Shown: positions 5,704 to 11,054 of the stretch, piece by piece
Layout of the letters: each line of letters begins with the position of its first letter
How positions within the stretch are numbered: the stretch's first letter is position 1
Origin: a virus
DNA length: 27,312 bases
IMG/VR virus record: IMGVR_UViG_3300038311_000027
Span: 1 to 27,312 of that record
Direction: 5' to 3' (one strand)
The notes under the pieces: generated by a model
What the model was told of the DNA's origin: nothing
Database searches by the model: none
The model's input: only the letters and a program-made list of their open reading frames with translations
Made by a program: the position numbers and the translations under genes

Positions 5704-5760
5704 CAATAACATTTTGTTAAGTTTACTGCGCTACGCTTGCAACTTAACAAGTTGTTAGAC
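5704..5760 (-). other. attC-like integron recombination site (site 3)
   Basis: On the minus strand it starts GTCTAAC (5760-5754, full RYYYAAC match) and ends at GTTATTG (5710-5704, only the GTT core fits well). The inner arms TTGTTAAGTT (plus 5714-5723) and AACTTAACAA (plus 5741-5750) are perfect 10-bp complements around a 17-nt spacer. The usual unpaired base is not evident, so this is the weakest of the three sites. The stop codon of the upstream gene lies inside it, which is common for cassettes. Confidence 0.55.
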
Positions 5761-6010
5761 TTGATTCAAGTTCTGCTATTCTTCCTCTCAACGACACGAC
5801 TTCAGATTCAAGACTGTCTTTTTCTTCTTCGAGTTCCTTGCGCCCTTTATCGCAAACTTCACAAAAAGTTGTAAACTCATTCGTTGATCTGCTTTTGTAT
5901 TCTGTATTCCAACAAATCCCGTTTCCACAATTAGCGCACCACATTTGAAACTCGATCCGTATTTCCACGCGATTGCCCTGAATGTCAATATCTTCTCTTG
6001 CTGTTGGCAT
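5744..6010 (-). CDS. Small zinc-ribbon/coiled-coil protein, possibly cassette-borne
   Basis: The 88-residue product has C-x2-C (CANC) and, 26 residues after that pair, C-x2-C (CEVC), a plausible zinc ribbon. A charged heptad-like coiled coil follows (KELEEEKDSLESEVVSLRGRIAELESS). I start at ATG 6010, which has GGAGG six bases upstream; the frame stays open to 6037 but lacks a comparable ribosome site there. The stop lies in attC-like site 3. If it was once a cassette gene, its other boundary is not evident upstream. Function unknown. Confidence 0.72.
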   Translation of the reverse strand: MPTAREDIDIQGNRVEIRIEFQMWCANCGNGICWNTEYKSRSTNEFTTFCEVCDKGRKELEEEKDSLESEVVSLRGRIAELESSLTTC

Positions 6011-6033
6011 ACAATCCTCCTTTTCGCGCGAAG

Positions 6034-6252
6034 TCAATAAGACCTATCTGATATTTCTTTTTTCAAACAAAAGTTCTTTTTCTTTAATGCATCATTTTCT
6101 TCAAGCAGTTTTTTGTTTGATTCTTTCAGCATCGAATTAGATACCTCTAATTTTTTGATATAATTTTTGGCATAGTCAAGGGCTCGATCCATTTTACATG
6201 TATCGCAAGTCTCGCCATTAATTAGTAAATCATGATTGCATCCACATTCCAT
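6034..6252 (-). CDS. Small Cys-rich coiled-coil protein
   Basis: This is a 72-residue protein. The N-terminus has C-x-C and C-x2-C (CGC...CDTC), followed by a long helical, Leu-rich segment (YIKKLEVSNSMLKESNKKLLEENDALKKKN) that is very likely a coiled coil. Its plan, a metal-binding head plus coiled coil, is like that of the next gene downstream although the order and sequence differ. An AAAGGACAAAAATT ribosome site precedes the ATG. Function unknown. Confidence 0.7.
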   Translation of the reverse strand: MECGCNHDLLINGETCDTCKMDRALDYAKNYIKKLEVSNSMLKESNKKLLEENDALKKKNFCLKKEISDRSY

Positions 6253-6264
6253 AATTTTTGTCCT

Positions 6265-6309
6265 TTATTTCAATAATTTACAGGTTATAGTTATTTTATC
6301 TTTTGCCAT
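6265..6309 (-). CDS. Possible 14-codon peptide (MAKDKITITCKLLK)
   Basis: A 14-codon frame with an AAGGAGG ribosome site lies between the SSB gene and the 6034-6252 gene. It could be a leader peptide, the remnant of a deleted gene, or chance. The strong ribosome site a few bases after the SSB stop is the only support. Confidence 0.3.
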   Translation of the reverse strand: MAKDKITITCKLLK

Positions 6310-6318
6310 AGAACCTCC

Positions 6319-6699
6319 TTAGAATGGTATGTCATCATCTGGAAAATTGCCAGTTATGGGCGGCGGAGTGTATTGTTCTCCTTCATTTTTTGGCGATAAG
6401 AAATCGATGCCATTTACTCGGATGTTTGTATAGACTATTTTTAATCCATCCTTTTCCGATGTCCTGTATTCAAGCTCCCCATTGATGTATAATTTTGACC
6501 CTTTTTTACAATATTTTGATATAAGCTCAGCCTTCTGACCAAACGCTACGCATCTATGCCAAGCTGTATCGTATCCACCCTCCTTTTTTTTCCTGGATGT
6601 TGCCAACGAAAAATTACAAATTGCCGTCCCGTCTTTTGAATAGATAACTTCTGGGTCACGACCAATGTTCCCAACCAAAATAACTAAATTCACAGACAT
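6319..6699 (-). CDS. ssb: Single-stranded DNA-binding protein
   Basis: The 126-residue protein has the OB-fold SSB opening (VNLVILVGNIGRDPEVIYSKDGTAICNFSLATS), the W-H-R-C-V-A-F-G core and an IYINGELEYR-like strand. It ends with the acidic DDDIPF tip used to recruit partner proteins. Length is slightly short because the linker is brief. It coats single strands during replication and recombination, and lies in the same operon as the helicase loader, annealing protein and exonuclease. A short hairpin with a T7 run lies just upstream (6737-6757) and may modulate it. Confidence 0.95.
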   Translation of the reverse strand: MSVNLVILVGNIGRDPEVIYSKDGTAICNFSLATSRKKKEGGYDTAWHRCVAFGQKAELISKYCKKGSKLYINGELEYRTSEKDGLKIVYTNIRVNGIDFLSPKNEGEQYTPPPITGNFPDDDIPF

Positions 6700-6736
6700 C
6701 GAACTTTCTCCTCTATTAATCGGTTAAAAATAATTC

Positions 6737-6757
6737 AAAAAAATACCCTATAGGGTA
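6737..6757 (-). terminator. Weak hairpin plus T7, possible attenuator before ssb
   Basis: On the minus strand TACCC-TATA-GGGTA (6757-6744, a perfect 14-bp palindrome) is followed by TTTTTTT (6743-6737). The stem is only five base pairs around TATA, so termination would be partial. The palindrome could instead be an operator. It lies in the 90-bp gap between the 6790-7017 gene and ssb. Confidence 0.4.
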
Positions 6758-6789
6758 ACACCAATAACAAAAGTTAATTCAAAACGTCC

Positions 6790-7017
6790 CTATGATATAT
6801 GTTCCTGAGCCCTTAAATTTGCATTTTTGAGACGACCCGCTATCAAGCTTTTTTGTTCTTCGCTTAAAATACGTTTTTTCCTGTAGGGGTTAGTCCCAAA
6901 TCGGAACGGATAAAGGGCACAATTCTTCACAGGGCATTCCTTAACCTCAACAACAGATTCAGAGCTGCATTCCAAGCATTTAGCACGAATAGCCTTAACC
7001 GGATTGGTTATTTTCAT
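6790..7017 (-). CDS. Small phage zinc-finger protein
   Basis: The 75-residue protein begins NPVKAIRAKCLECSSESVVEVKECPVKNCALYPFRFGTNPYRKKR. The C-x2-C ... C-P-x3-C-x-L-x-P-x-R-x-G-x-NP-x-R pattern is a recurring small phage protein seen beside replication genes; I know no biochemical role. Its ATG directly follows the helicase-loader stop (TAA-ATG), which suggests translational coupling. Confidence 0.78.
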   Translation of the reverse strand: MKITNPVKAIRAKCLECSSESVVEVKECPVKNCALYPFRFGTNPYRKKRILSEEQKSLIAGRLKNANLRAQEHIS

Positions 7018-7797
7018 TTAAGCATCCTTTCGAATTTGGTTCCGTCGCATTGATTCCCAATCGAAAACCAAAACAGCGCCATGATTTTCGAACAACCGGT
7101 CAATGGTTCTTGAACCAAGGTTCTCTTCGAGATCCTTCATGCTGAGATTTGAAACAATCAATGTTGGCCTAACAGCTTCATATCTTTTATCGATAATTTG
7201 ATAAGTCAGAGCTATCTCAGTTTCCGTAAAAGTTTTTAGGCCTACTTCATCCAGTATGACCAAATCAAATTCGGATATAGCTTTTATAACCCCCCCTTCA
7301 GTTTCCGTTGCCCCTCGGCCATATGTTGCTTTTATCCTGGCCATCAAATCATAAAGCCTGTAATAGCCTACAGAGTAGCCTTTTAAATGCAGGTCAACCC
7401 CAACAGCGGTAGCTAAATGGGTTTTGCCTGTACCAGGGTTGCCTATGAATACCATGCAAGAGCCCAATTCCTTAACTTTATCGAAATTGACAACGAATTT
7501 AGAAACGCGCTCAACAACTGCACGCTGTTGGGGGTTGTTAATTTTATAGTTTGAGATCCTCATATTGGACCGTCGTTTAGAGAGCCACTCAATCTTTCCT
7601 TCTTCGGCCTTCAATGATGTCTCTACATCTTGTACACATTTTGGGCATTTAGAATAAAACGCCTTCCCTAAAATATCATGTTTAGTTGACTGGTACTCAC
7701 CATGTTTAGAACAATTCATTTTGGTTTGTTCCTGAGCCGGATTTGTCATAGTAGGAAGAATCTCCGAAAGTTTTTTTAGATCCTGTTGTTCTGCCAT
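7018..7797 (-). CDS. DnaC-like AAA+ helicase loader
   Basis: This 259-residue ATPase has a four-residue zinc-binding-like head (C-x-K-H ... C-P-K-C, residues 29-54). Walker A is GNPGTGKT (119-126), Walker B is LVILDE (about 179-184), and a sensor-like IVSNLS and R-x-x-D-R-L arginine region come near the C-terminus (RTIDRLFENHG). It belongs to the DnaC/DnaI/IstB class and would load the host replicative helicase at the phage origin. The ATG at 7797 has AGGGGTGA upstream; a GTG nine bases earlier is in frame. It overlaps the initiator gene by 92 bases in another frame, as initiator-loader pairs do in lambdoid phages. Confidence 0.92.
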   Translation of the reverse strand: MAEQQDLKKLSEILPTMTNPAQEQTKMNCSKHGEYQSTKHDILGKAFYSKCPKCVQDVETSLKAEEGKIEWLSKRRSNMRISNYKINNPQQRAVVERVSKFVVNFDKVKELGSCMVFIGNPGTGKTHLATAVGVDLHLKGYSVGYYRLYDLMARIKATYGRGATETEGGVIKAISEFDLVILDEVGLKTFTETEIALTYQIIDKRYEAVRPTLIVSNLSMKDLEENLGSRTIDRLFENHGAVLVFDWESMRRNQIRKDA

Positions 7798-8449
7798 TAG
7801 TGTCACCCCTTTTTTTATTTTCCCATGTTCGTATGGCTGCTCTCCAGTCCTTCATGGGTGTCTTACCAATTTTCCAACCCTTTGACTCATAAAAATCATA
7901 AAATGTTTTTGCGCAAATACCGTTTCCCCTCTCTATGCAATATGCGTCTATTTCCGCTACACTTGGTTTAACGAATTTTTTTGATGTAGGCTCACATGTA
8001 TTATTGCCTATATATATATTATATAATTCTTTCCCTTCTTTCCCTTCTTTCCTTGTTTGTTTGTGGTTGATTGCTGGTTGGTTGCTGGTTGGTTGCTGGT
8101 TGGTTGCTGGTTGATGTGGATGGTCGTCTTGCTGATAACGCTCCCAATTTATTATTGTTATTATTGAAAATTTGTTGGTTGATTTTTTATGTATCAACCG
8201 TTCGGTTAATAAAAAACGAGCAATCGTTCGTATTTTCTGTTCCGATATACCCAACTCAATAGAAGCTGCCTTCCTTCCAAACACAAATTGGCCAGGTTCA
8301 AGAGGCACTAAAGCCGTCCCAACTAAAACATTATGTTTTTTCCATGACGCCTTCATTAAACACCAAGACCAAAAACGCCAAATGTCACGATCTTGGAATA
8401 TGGTCGATTCAATTGACTTGCGCCACAATTTAACATAACCTCTTTCCAT
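7706..8449 (-). CDS. Phage replication initiator (winged-helix, O/DnaD-like)
   Basis: The 247-residue protein starts GYVKLWRKSIESTIFQDRDIWRFWSWCLMKASW, the usual opening of phage winged-helix replication proteins. The winged-helix domain is ELGISEQKIRTIARFLLTERLIHKK (about 67-92). A low-complexity linker rich in N, Q, P and T (about 112-137) follows. The C-terminal FYDFYESKGWKIGKTPMKDWRAAIRTWE block is common in such initiators. Iteron-like repeats encode the linker (8000-8113). It would bind the origin and hand over to the DnaC-like product of the next gene. A GGTGAAAT ribosome site precedes the ATG. Confidence 0.85.
   Translation of the reverse strand: MERGYVKLWRKSIESTIFQDRDIWRFWSWCLMKASWKKHNVLVGTALVPLEPGQFVFGRKAASIELGISEQKIRTIARFLLTERLIHKKSTNKFSIITIINWERYQQDDHPHQPATNQQPTSNQPAINHKQTRKEGKEGKELYNIYIGNNTCEPTSKKFVKPSVAEIDAYCIERGNGICAKTFYDFYESKGWKIGKTPMKDWRAAIRTWENKKRGDTNGRTTGSKKTFGDSSYYDKSGSGTNQNELF
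8000..8113. other. Candidate phage replication origin (iterons + AT-rich tract)
   Basis: Inside the initiator gene there are four head-to-tail 11-bp units GGTTGRTTGCT (8065-8075, 8076-8086, 8087-8097, 8098-8108) plus GGTTG. Next to them are three 9-bp TTCTTTCCY units (8027-8053) and then an AT-rich run with TATATATATTATATAATT (about 8011-8028). Iterons in the initiator gene beside an AT-rich unwinding zone is the lambda ori-in-O arrangement. An 11-bp period is not a codon multiple, so it is not simply a peptide repeat. Function is inferred. Confidence 0.6.
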
Positions 8450-8452
8450 ATT

Positions 8453-8746
8453 TCACCGGTTGTATACGAGTTTTTCTATAGCATTGTCGTCGATGTCTAT
8501 ATATGAATATTTTAAATTTTTAGATTGAGTATTTGTAACTGGTTTCAATTCCCAGTTTTTAAGGCCCTGCTCGCATTTTTGACAGCTTTGGTCATGCCAT
8601 GAGAAACAACCTCTCACAGCTAAGGATTTAGCCCGCCTATTAATGCAATGCCTTATTGCCATTTTGCAATGATACCTAACACATGTGAAATGCTTTTTGA
8701 GTTCATCAATGTTTTCTATTTTTATTCTCTTCACAATTAACCTCAT
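8453..8746 (-). CDS. Hypothetical Cys/His-rich protein (97 aa)
   Basis: This is a basic protein with Cys at several positions (FTCVRYHC, RHCINRR, RGCFSWHDQSCQKCEQG), suggesting metal binding. The last part is acidic (YIDIDDNAIEKLV). I start at the ATG that lies one base after the upstream stop; a TTG nine bases earlier is in frame. The stop falls three bases before the initiator ATG. No family recognised. Confidence 0.65.
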   Translation of the reverse strand: MRLIVKRIKIENIDELKKHFTCVRYHCKMAIRHCINRRAKSLAVRGCFSWHDQSCQKCEQGLKNWELKPVTNTQSKNLKYSYIDIDDNAIEKLVYNR

Positions 8747-8747
8747 T

Positions 8748-8858
8748 TTAACCAAAAATGATTGACAATGACTCTACCAGGAATAAAATGATAGTAAATA
8801 TCAATATCAGCCCGAACAATTCCTTGATTGGTTCATCGTTATCTTGCCTGTGTATCAT
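8748..8858 (-). CDS. Small single-span membrane protein (36 aa)
   Basis: The 36-residue frame MIHRQDNDEPIKELFG is followed by LILIFTIILFLVESLSIIFG, one clear transmembrane segment with a charged N-terminus. Its ATG overlaps the preceding stop by four bases (ATGA), which supports translation despite its size. Function unknown; early small membrane proteins of phages can affect host physiology or superinfection, but nothing here shows that. Confidence 0.55.
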   Translation of the reverse strand: MIHRQDNDEPIKELFGLILIFTIILFLVESLSIIFG

Positions 8859-8980
8859 TTTTTAATTTCCTCAATTGTTTTGTGTTGGCAATTTTGACAA
8901 ACCCAATGAATTTTTATTATTGGTCCAATGTCGTCATATTTTACAACAATCATCAATGTTTCACATTTTGGGCAACGCAT
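8855..8980 (-). CDS. Small zinc-ribbon protein (41 aa)
   Basis: The 41-residue frame opens MRCPKCETLM and later has CQNCQHK. The two C-x2-C knuckles are 23 residues apart, a minimal zinc ribbon. A GGAGGG ribosome site nine bases upstream and a TAATG overlap with the preceding gene support it. Together with its neighbours it forms a run of short overlapping genes. Function unknown. Confidence 0.62.
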   Translation of the reverse strand: MRCPKCETLMIVVKYDDIGPIIKIHWVCQNCQHKTIEEIKK

Positions 8981-9189
8981 TAAAAGACCCTCCTTCTGTA
9001 CGAACTACACGTACTTGATATATTTTGGATATTGTTGTATGGGGATATCCGGCATATAACATCCAATTCAATCCGGTCGTTTTGCTTGAATGCCTCACCT
9101 AATGAGTACGTGCAGTTCCAACAACAATTGATCTGATCATAGATCAAGTTTAGGCATGCATTTCTAAAATAGTTTTCGTTTTTGTCCAT
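8980..9189 (-). CDS. Hypothetical Cys-containing protein (69 aa)
   Basis: The N-terminal helix (NYFRNACLNLIYDQINCCWNCTYSLGEAF) carries a CCWNC cluster, with two further Cys later (DVICRIS, STCSSYRRR). This may bind metal. A GAGG ribosome site lies before the ATG and the stop overlaps the next start. No family recognised. Confidence 0.6.
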   Translation of the reverse strand: MDKNENYFRNACLNLIYDQINCCWNCTYSLGEAFKQNDRIELDVICRISPYNNIQNISSTCSSYRRRVF

Positions 9190-9210
9190 TTTTATTCCTC
9201 TATTAAAATA

Positions 9211-9468
9211 TTAAAGATGCCACAACTTACATTCAGGAGCGTAAACAAAAACCTTTCCATATGCTTCAGATTCTAAAATAAAACCTTTTCGATAATGGGC
9301 GCAATCTTTCCGACATTTTGATGAATTTATTGGGCAATATTTGTCAGCCATAACTTCAATAAATTTATTCAATGCAAGTTCACCTTCTTCCTTCATGTCC
9401 TGTGTTATGATAGGTTTTGTGGACCCTAATATACTCAAAAAATCAAACAACAACCCATTTTTCTTCAT
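9211..9468 (-). CDS. Hypothetical Cys-rich protein (85 aa)
   Basis: The C-terminal half has C-x6-C-x3-C and a later Cys (CPINSSKCRKDCAHYRKGF...APECKLW), resembling small phage proteins with a four-Cys site. The N-terminal half is helical (DMKEEGELALNKFIEVMADKY). The ATG overlaps the stop of the XRE-type regulator by four bases, so it is the second gene of the leftward operon. Function unknown. Confidence 0.65.
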   Translation of the reverse strand: MKKNGLLFDFLSILGSTKPIITQDMKEEGELALNKFIEVMADKYCPINSSKCRKDCAHYRKGFILESEAYGKVFVYAPECKLWHL

Positions 9469-9704
9469 GTTGCATCCTCCACTTCAGTTTCAACCACCAA
9501 ATCATAGATATTCAATGGCTTGATCGATTTTCGGTTATTTTCGATTCTTGATAATGCAGACAAAATACCAAGGCCTCTTTGTTTGGAGATAGCAACCCTA
9601 CCCTCCCTATATTGGAATATAGACCCAATTGATGATCCTGACTCTTTTGCGAGCTCACCCAACGTGATTCCTTTCTGTTCCATATAAAACTTTAATTTTG
9701 TCAT
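9465..9704 (-). CDS. XRE/Cro-like transcriptional regulator
   Basis: This 79-residue DNA-binding protein has a helix-turn-helix at LGELAKESGSSIGSIFQYREG (residues about 15-35), preceded by LKFYMEQKGIT as in Cro/CI family proteins. It is followed by a short alpha-helical end and an acidic C-terminus. It lacks a long oligomerisation or protease-sensitive domain, so it is more Cro-like than CI-like. It is the first gene of the leftward early operon, and its divergent neighbour starts 218 bases away. It probably controls the two facing promoters in that gap. Confidence 0.82.
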   Translation of the reverse strand: MTKLKFYMEQKGITLGELAKESGSSIGSIFQYREGRVAISKQRGLGILSALSRIENNRKSIKPLNIYDLVVETEVEDAT

Positions 9705-9715
9705 TCATCCTCCAT

Positions 9716-9729
9716 AATTAATGTTAATT
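9716..9729. promoter_or_regulatory. Candidate operator dyad AATTAA-TG-TTAATT
   Basis: A perfect 6+2+6 inverted repeat lies between the leftward -10 box and the regulator's ATG, where a repressor could act on its own gene. The stretch is AT-rich, so a chance palindrome is possible. Confidence 0.35.
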
Positions 9730-9739
9730 GTTTATTGGA

Positions 9740-9767
9740 ATATTACATATTTTTTATCGTGTGTCAA
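9740..9767 (-). promoter_or_regulatory. Leftward early promoter
   Basis: On the minus strand TTGACA (9767-9762) and TAATAT (9745-9740) are 16 bp apart, 35 bases upstream of the regulator's ATG. It would drive the long leftward replication and recombination operon. The gap 9705-9922 otherwise holds AT-rich DNA with dyads and the facing promoter. Confidence 0.65.
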
Positions 9768-9854
9768 TATTATTTTAATAAATTTTTATCTACCATATAT
9801 AATATATTTGGCTCAACCATTACCAGATTATTATTTTTTTGTTTTAAATAATTA

Positions 9855-9881
9855 TTGACATGACGTATTTTTTTTTATAAT
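9855..9881 (+). promoter_or_regulatory. Rightward promoter facing the early operon
   Basis: Perfect TTGACA (9855-9860) and TATAAT (9876-9881) boxes are separated by 15 bp, shorter than optimal, 41 bases upstream of the first rightward gene. A 10-bp palindrome AATAATTATT (9847-9856) touches the -35 box. The short spacer could make it dependent on an activator or on supercoiling. Confidence 0.6.
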
Positions 9882-9922
9882 GTAGGTCTATAAACAAAAA
9901 CCAATAAACTTATGGAGGGCAA

Positions 9923-10267
9923 ATGGACGAAATGAACGAAATTGAAATAAATGGGTGTGTGTATGTAAAAAAAAATAGGGATGACATGCCGTATGTCATA
10001 GTGAGAACGCACTCGGCAGGTGTTTTTGCTTGTTACTTAAAAGATAGAAATGGGAAAGAGGGTGTATTGGTAGACGCACGAAGGTTGTGGCGTTGGTCAG
10101 GGGCTGCGTCATTGTCACAACTCGCTGTGGATGGACCATCAAACCCACAAAAATGCAAATTCCCATGTGTTGTTGGTGAAATAATTGTGACTGAAATTAT
10201 AGAAATATTAACTTGTACTGAAAAATCTAAAAAAGCTATCAGTGAGGTTCCAGTATGGAAAGTATAA
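9923..10267 (+). CDS. DUF6948-like phage protein
   Basis: This is a 114-residue protein. The block GVLVDARRLWRWSGAASLSQLAVDGPSNPQKCKFPCVVGEIIVTEIIEILTCTEKSKKAI (residues 47-106) matches a recurring phage protein with the W-S-G-A-A-S-L-S-Q-L-A and C-K-F-P-C signatures, which I know as DUF6948-like. The role is unknown. GGAGG precedes the ATG. Its 3' end overlaps the start of the glycine-rich gene by 13 bases, and such pairs of DUF6948-like plus Gly-rich genes recur in phages, from memory. Confidence 0.72.
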   Translation: MDEMNEIEINGCVYVKKNRDDMPYVIVRTHSAGVFACYLKDRNGKEGVLVDARRLWRWSGAASLSQLAVDGPSNPQKCKFPCVVGEIIVTEIIEILTCTEKSKKAISEVPVWKV

Positions 10268-10539
10268 TTGGCTCTGGATATGGTGATGGCTATGGGGATG
10301 GCTATGGTGATGGCTATGGGGATGGCTCTGGCTCTGGCTCTAGCTCTGGATATGGATATGGATCTGGGGATGGCTCTGGTGATGGATATGGGTATGGAGC
10401 TGGTGATGGCTATGGTGATGGATATGGAGATGGATATGGCTCCGGATATGGAGATGGGGATGGAGCTGGTGATGGAGATGGCTATGGGGATGGCTATGGT
10501 GATGGCTCTGGGGATGGCTCTGGCTCTGGAGATGGATGA
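10255..10539 (+). CDS. Low-complexity Gly/Tyr/Asp/Ser repeat protein
   Basis: After MESIIGSG the protein is built almost entirely of GYGDG, GSGSG and GDGSG units to its end, 94 residues in all, with no hydrophobic core. It is likely disordered or condensate-prone. The acidic Asp could bind cations. The underlying DNA is a tandem array of 6-bp GGNTAT/GGNGAT/GGCTCT units, which keeps several other frames open. It overlaps genes on both sides (13 bases upstream, 8 bases downstream), so it is probably translated by coupling. Function unknown. Confidence 0.72.
   Translation: MESIIGSGYGDGYGDGYGDGYGDGSGSGSSSGYGYGSGDGSGDGYGYGAGDGYGDGYGDGYGSGYGDGDGAGDGDGYGDGYGDGSGDGSGSGDG
10270..10531 (+). repeat. 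6-bp-period tandem repeat (GGNTAT/GGNGAT)
   Basis: About 260 bases consist of hexamers of the type GGNTAY, GGNGAT, GGCTCT and GGAGCT. Third-position variation shows selection for the peptide rather than pure replication slippage. Length is likely unstable between relatives. Confidence 0.85.
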
Positions 10540-10819
10540 AAATAAAACTATGATCAAAAAATATAGAGCAAGAATCTATTCCACCCCAGAGATAGACGAG
10601 GCCGAATTCGAAAGAGAAACAGGGTTTTTTCTTTTCGATGAAAATGGGGATAGAGTTTTAAAGAGCTCAGACAGCCATGCACACTTTGACACGTTCGCAG
10701 AAGCCAAAGAGTATCTTATGGACTATGCAAAACACCGGATTAAAGGCTATATAATCGCCATTACAAGCTCGATTGATTATCTTCAACAAGTGATGGAGCT
10801 GAATGAAAAAGACATCTAA
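10532..10819 (+). CDS. Hypothetical phage protein (95 aa)
   Basis: I place the start at the ATG overlapping the end of the Gly-rich gene; a second ATG at 10550 (MIKKYRAR) is also possible. The open frame continues far upstream through the repeat only because of its hexamer structure. The protein contains EIDEAEFERETGFFLFDENGDRV and a helical HAHFDTFAEAKEYLMDYAKHRI, then a hydrophobic GYIIAITSSIDYLQQV segment. No family recognised. Confidence 0.65.
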   Translation: MDENKTMIKKYRARIYSTPEIDEAEFERETGFFLFDENGDRVLKSSDSHAHFDTFAEAKEYLMDYAKHRIKGYIIAITSSIDYLQQVMELNEKDI

Positions 10820-11054
10820 AAAACAACCTCCAAAAAACGGGTGGGTCATATTGGCACAGTTTAAAAACATGCCTTGGTTATTAACAGCCATGTGGAACGA
10901 CACATCCCAAAAATGGGTTGTTGCTGTGCCTCAAGTCGAGCCGTTTGAAGGAATGTGGACAGATTGTTATTTTGAAAATGAGTTTTTTCATGATCATGAC
11001 TTGTTGGCATGGCAAGAATTGCCAACTAAAATTGAAGAGGTTGAGCCTAAATGA
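10803..11054 (+). CDS. Hypothetical phage protein (83 aa)
   Basis: A basic N-terminus (MKKTSKKQPPKNGW) precedes a compact Trp-rich body: WVILAQ, MPWLLTAMWNDTSQKWVVAVPQVE, YFENEFFHDHDLLAWQELP. The 'aW.d...W......yf..e.....d...W..lP' pattern resembles small phage proteins whose C-terminus ends 'WM.LPe.P'. Function unknown. It overlaps the previous gene by 17 bases and the next by four. Confidence 0.68.
   Translation: MKKTSKKQPPKNGWVILAQFKNMPWLLTAMWNDTSQKWVVAVPQVEPFEGMWTDCYFENEFFHDHDLLAWQELPTKIEEVEPK

Larger units (their letters stand above)
5338..5709 (-). mobile_element. Integron-type gene cassette A (probable)
   Basis: The element runs from the G/TT point of the upstream attC-like site (G at 5710) to that of site 1 (G at 5338). 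It contains a leader with TTGGAGTG, the frame-interrupted gene at 5394-5674, and attC-like site 1. The complement test between its start (GTTATTG) and its own first arm (AGATAAC) matches only over the five bases GTTAT/ATAAC. Assignment as a cassette is therefore weaker than for the neighbour. The gene runs to within a few bases of the site, as in typical cassettes. Confidence 0.55.

Noticed and set aside
8027-8113. CRISPR or microsatellite at the pyrimidine/GGTTG repeats
   Set aside because: No spacers are present. The repeats lie within the initiator gene and fit iterons beside an AT-rich tract better.
10033-10557. Minus-strand 174-codon frame rich in Ile, Ala and Ser
   Set aside because: It is the mirror of the GGNTAT/GGNGAT hexamer repeat, overlaps three plausible plus-strand genes and lacks a credible ribosome site.
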